12,415 nt of DNA, from the NCBI GenBank assembly GCA_016931435.1, contig JAFGET010000156.1, positions 1 through 12,415 on the forward strand. The letters are read 5' to 3'. A model generated the notes under the pieces. That model was not told where the DNA came from and did no database searches. It saw only the letters and a list, made by a program, of their open reading frames with translations. Numbering within the stretch: position 1 is the first letter of the stretch; each line of letters opens with the position of its first letter. Of the stretch, positions 11,519-12,415 are shown piece after piece. Both the position numbers and the translations under genes were made by a program. The stretch is from Candidatus Omnitrophota bacterium (GTDB lineage: Bacteria; Omnitrophota; Gorgyraeia; Gygaellales; Profunditerraquicolaceae).

Positions 11519-12167
11519 TATTAAGAACCCCAAAAATAATGGTGTTTCTTTTAAGGGGGGGAAATTTTCCTGGAAGCTTTTCGGTATCCTTAAATTTTCT
11601 TTAGGGGTATGCCTGGCCCCTTTTGTTTATTCGACTACCGCTGCTTTTTTAAATGAGAGCAGGTCTATCGCGAAAGCGATAACGGATTATTTTTTTTACG
11701 GTATAATCGCCTTTCTTGTTCTTTACCTTTTTATTTACGAGCCGGTTAAATTATATAATCGCGGGCAGAAGATACTTGAAGTTGTTTTTCGTTTCTTTAC
11801 TCCTCTTATAAGAATCGCTCCTTTTTTGTTTCCGATCTATACGATCCTTCTGGTCTGTGTTTATTTTATCTGGGCTTTATTCGATAAGAGCAATAGTGCA
11901 TTGCGGTATTTTGCCTTTTTGTTCGGCTTCAGCATCGCTCTACATTTTGTTTTTAGCGCAAAGATCTTACGCGGCAAGGGAGGGGATTTTTTAAAATCGA
12001 ATTATATCTTCGGTTTTTCATTTTTATATATAGTCAATATCTCCTTGCTTGCGCTTGTTTTTAATCTTATGTTTAAAACGTATTCTTTTGTCAACTTCTG
12101 CAACTATTCTTTCGGGGTGGCCAAAGGTATATTTTCGGTCGTATTAAGGCAGTTATTTCTAGGATGA
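11493..12167 (+). CDS. Multi-pass membrane protein of unknown function
   Basis: This 224-residue protein has a basic, Lys-rich cytoplasmic N-terminus (1-28) and about five or six membrane spans: roughly 29-52, 66-83, 105-130, 137-156, 171-194 and possibly 200-218. Loops are short; positively charged stretches follow the second and fourth spans (KLYNRGQK, KILRGKGG). I recognise no family and no catalytic motif. The start codon lies 26 nt inside serS in another frame (TAAGG 8 nt before ATG 11493), so it is translationally linked to serS. Its codons are AT-richer and T-richer than those of its neighbours, as expected from hydrophobic residues. An alternative is a later start, but no ATG with a better ribosome binding site is visible. 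Function is unknown. Confidence 0.8.
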   Translation: MADKKESLNIKNPKNNGVSFKGGKFSWKLFGILKFSLGVCLAPFVYSTTAAFLNESRSIAKAITDYFFYGIIAFLVLYLFIYEPVKLYNRGQKILEVVFRFFTPLIRIAPFLFPIYTILLVCVYFIWALFDKSNSALRYFAFLFGFSIALHFVFSAKILRGKGGDFLKSNYIFGFSFLYIVNISLLALVFNLMFKTYSFVNFCNYSFGVAKGIFSVVLRQLFLG

Positions 12168-12190
12168 AGTTCTCCCGTTTGCCTTTGGCG

Positions 12191-12214
12191 GGCTTAGGAA
12201 AGCCGTCATTTTTT
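12191..12214 (+). terminator. Weak terminator candidate after the membrane protein
   Basis: GGCTT (12191-12195) pairs with AAGCC (12200-12204), and TTTTTT follows at 12209-12214 after a 4-nt gap. The stem is short. It is the first T-run hairpin after the membrane protein gene. Confidence 0.4.
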
Positions 12215-12234
12215 CTACATTAAAGAAATTTTCA

Positions 12235-12265
12235 GCTCCTTATCCGCCTGCGGTGGATCCGGAGC
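12235..12265. repeat. Two-part palindrome containing the ATCCGCC/GGTGGAT repeat
   Basis: GCTCC (12235-12239) pairs with GGAGC (12261-12265). Inside, ATCCGCC (12242-12248) pairs with GGTGGAT (12252-12258) with one G-T pair and a TGC loop. The inner part is the third copy of the repeat at 852-868. Confidence 0.6.
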
Positions 12266-12296
12266 CAATTTCCTGATCTTTGTTACAATAAGGTTA

Positions 12297-12323
12297 GGCA
12301 CCTCCGAGTGCCAAAAAATTTTT
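12297..12323. terminator. GGCAC/GTGCC hairpin with A-run and T-run
   Basis: GGCAC (12297-12301) pairs with GTGCC (12308-12312) around CTCCGA, followed by AAAAAA then TTTTT. The A/T tail can extend the structure, so it could terminate transcripts, with the A-run weakening the case. Its GTGCC-A-T tail is repeated at 12390-12405. Confidence 0.4.
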
Positions 12324-12345
12324 ATAGTCAACTAAAAGTATTTAC

Positions 12346-12405
12346 GCACTTTCCGGAGTACGTTTCATTGATGAAACATACTCCTTTAAGTGCCAAAATT
12401 TTTTT
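12346..12405. terminator. Long segmented hairpin, 18 bp in three blocks, with T-run
   Basis: GCACTT (12346-12351), GGAGTA (12355-12360) and TTTCAT (12363-12368) pair in turn with ATGAAA (12371-12376), TACTCC (12379-12384) and AAGTGC (12388-12393). The loop is only TG, and the internal loops are symmetric (2x2 and 3x3). CAAAA then seven T follow. It could be a terminator for 12.2 kb transcripts or a structured intergenic element. The interval 12168-12415 holds no credible gene. Confidence 0.5.
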
Positions 12406-12415
12406 ACATTAAAAA

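Overview
The window looks like chromosomal DNA of an uncultivated diderm (LPS-making) bacterium. My best guess is Candidatus Omnitrophota (OP3) or a relative in the Planctomycetota-Verrucomicrobiota neighbourhood. The reasons are lipid A genes of the LpxA-LpxI type, an exosortase-associated TIGR04073-like small protein, an archease-RtcB pair, and many short GC-rich palindromes between genes. This placement is inference from gene content and remembered sequence style; no search was run. I see no insertion sequence, prophage, CRISPR array or rRNA.

Layout: (1) 1-1682, lipid A genes: the 3' part of lpxA, then lpxI, separated by a palindrome-rich spacer. (2) 1689-2086, a self-contained unit: consensus promoter, strong ribosome binding site, a 91-residue stand-alone glycogen-binding (CBM48/AMPK-beta-like) protein, and a terminator. 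(3) 2102-2821, a COG0731-type radical SAM protein. (4) 2822-3147, an RNA patch with a degenerate tRNA-like sequence followed by an intact tRNA-Arg(TCG). (5) 3148-7195, a five-gene phosphorelay operon: membrane sensor kinase, receiver, soluble kinase, receiver, receiver. None of the five carries an output domain. (6) 7293-7658, a small secreted TIGR04073-like protein, then a doubtful 34-codon basic ORF. (7) 7814-8320, a second RNA patch: promoter, truncated tRNA-like sequence, tRNA-Lys(CTT), about 220 bp of nested inverted repeats, and a terminator. (8) 8355-10224, archease and RtcB, overlapping by 8 nt and apparently transcribed without a leader. (9) 10241-12167, serS and an overlapping multi-pass membrane protein. 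(10) 12168-12415, a gene-free tail of stem-loops.

How the genes fit together: the two kinases and three receivers probably form one signalling route whose output lies outside the window. Archease and RtcB form a known RNA ligation module. It sits beside tRNA-Lys and serS, so 7.8-11.5 kb is enriched in tRNA-related functions.

The least explained parts are the structured region 3' of tRNA-Lys, where one 15-nt arm has two identical possible partners, and the fact that both intact tRNAs are preceded by a decayed tRNA-like sequence. All protein assignments rest on motif recognition by eye.
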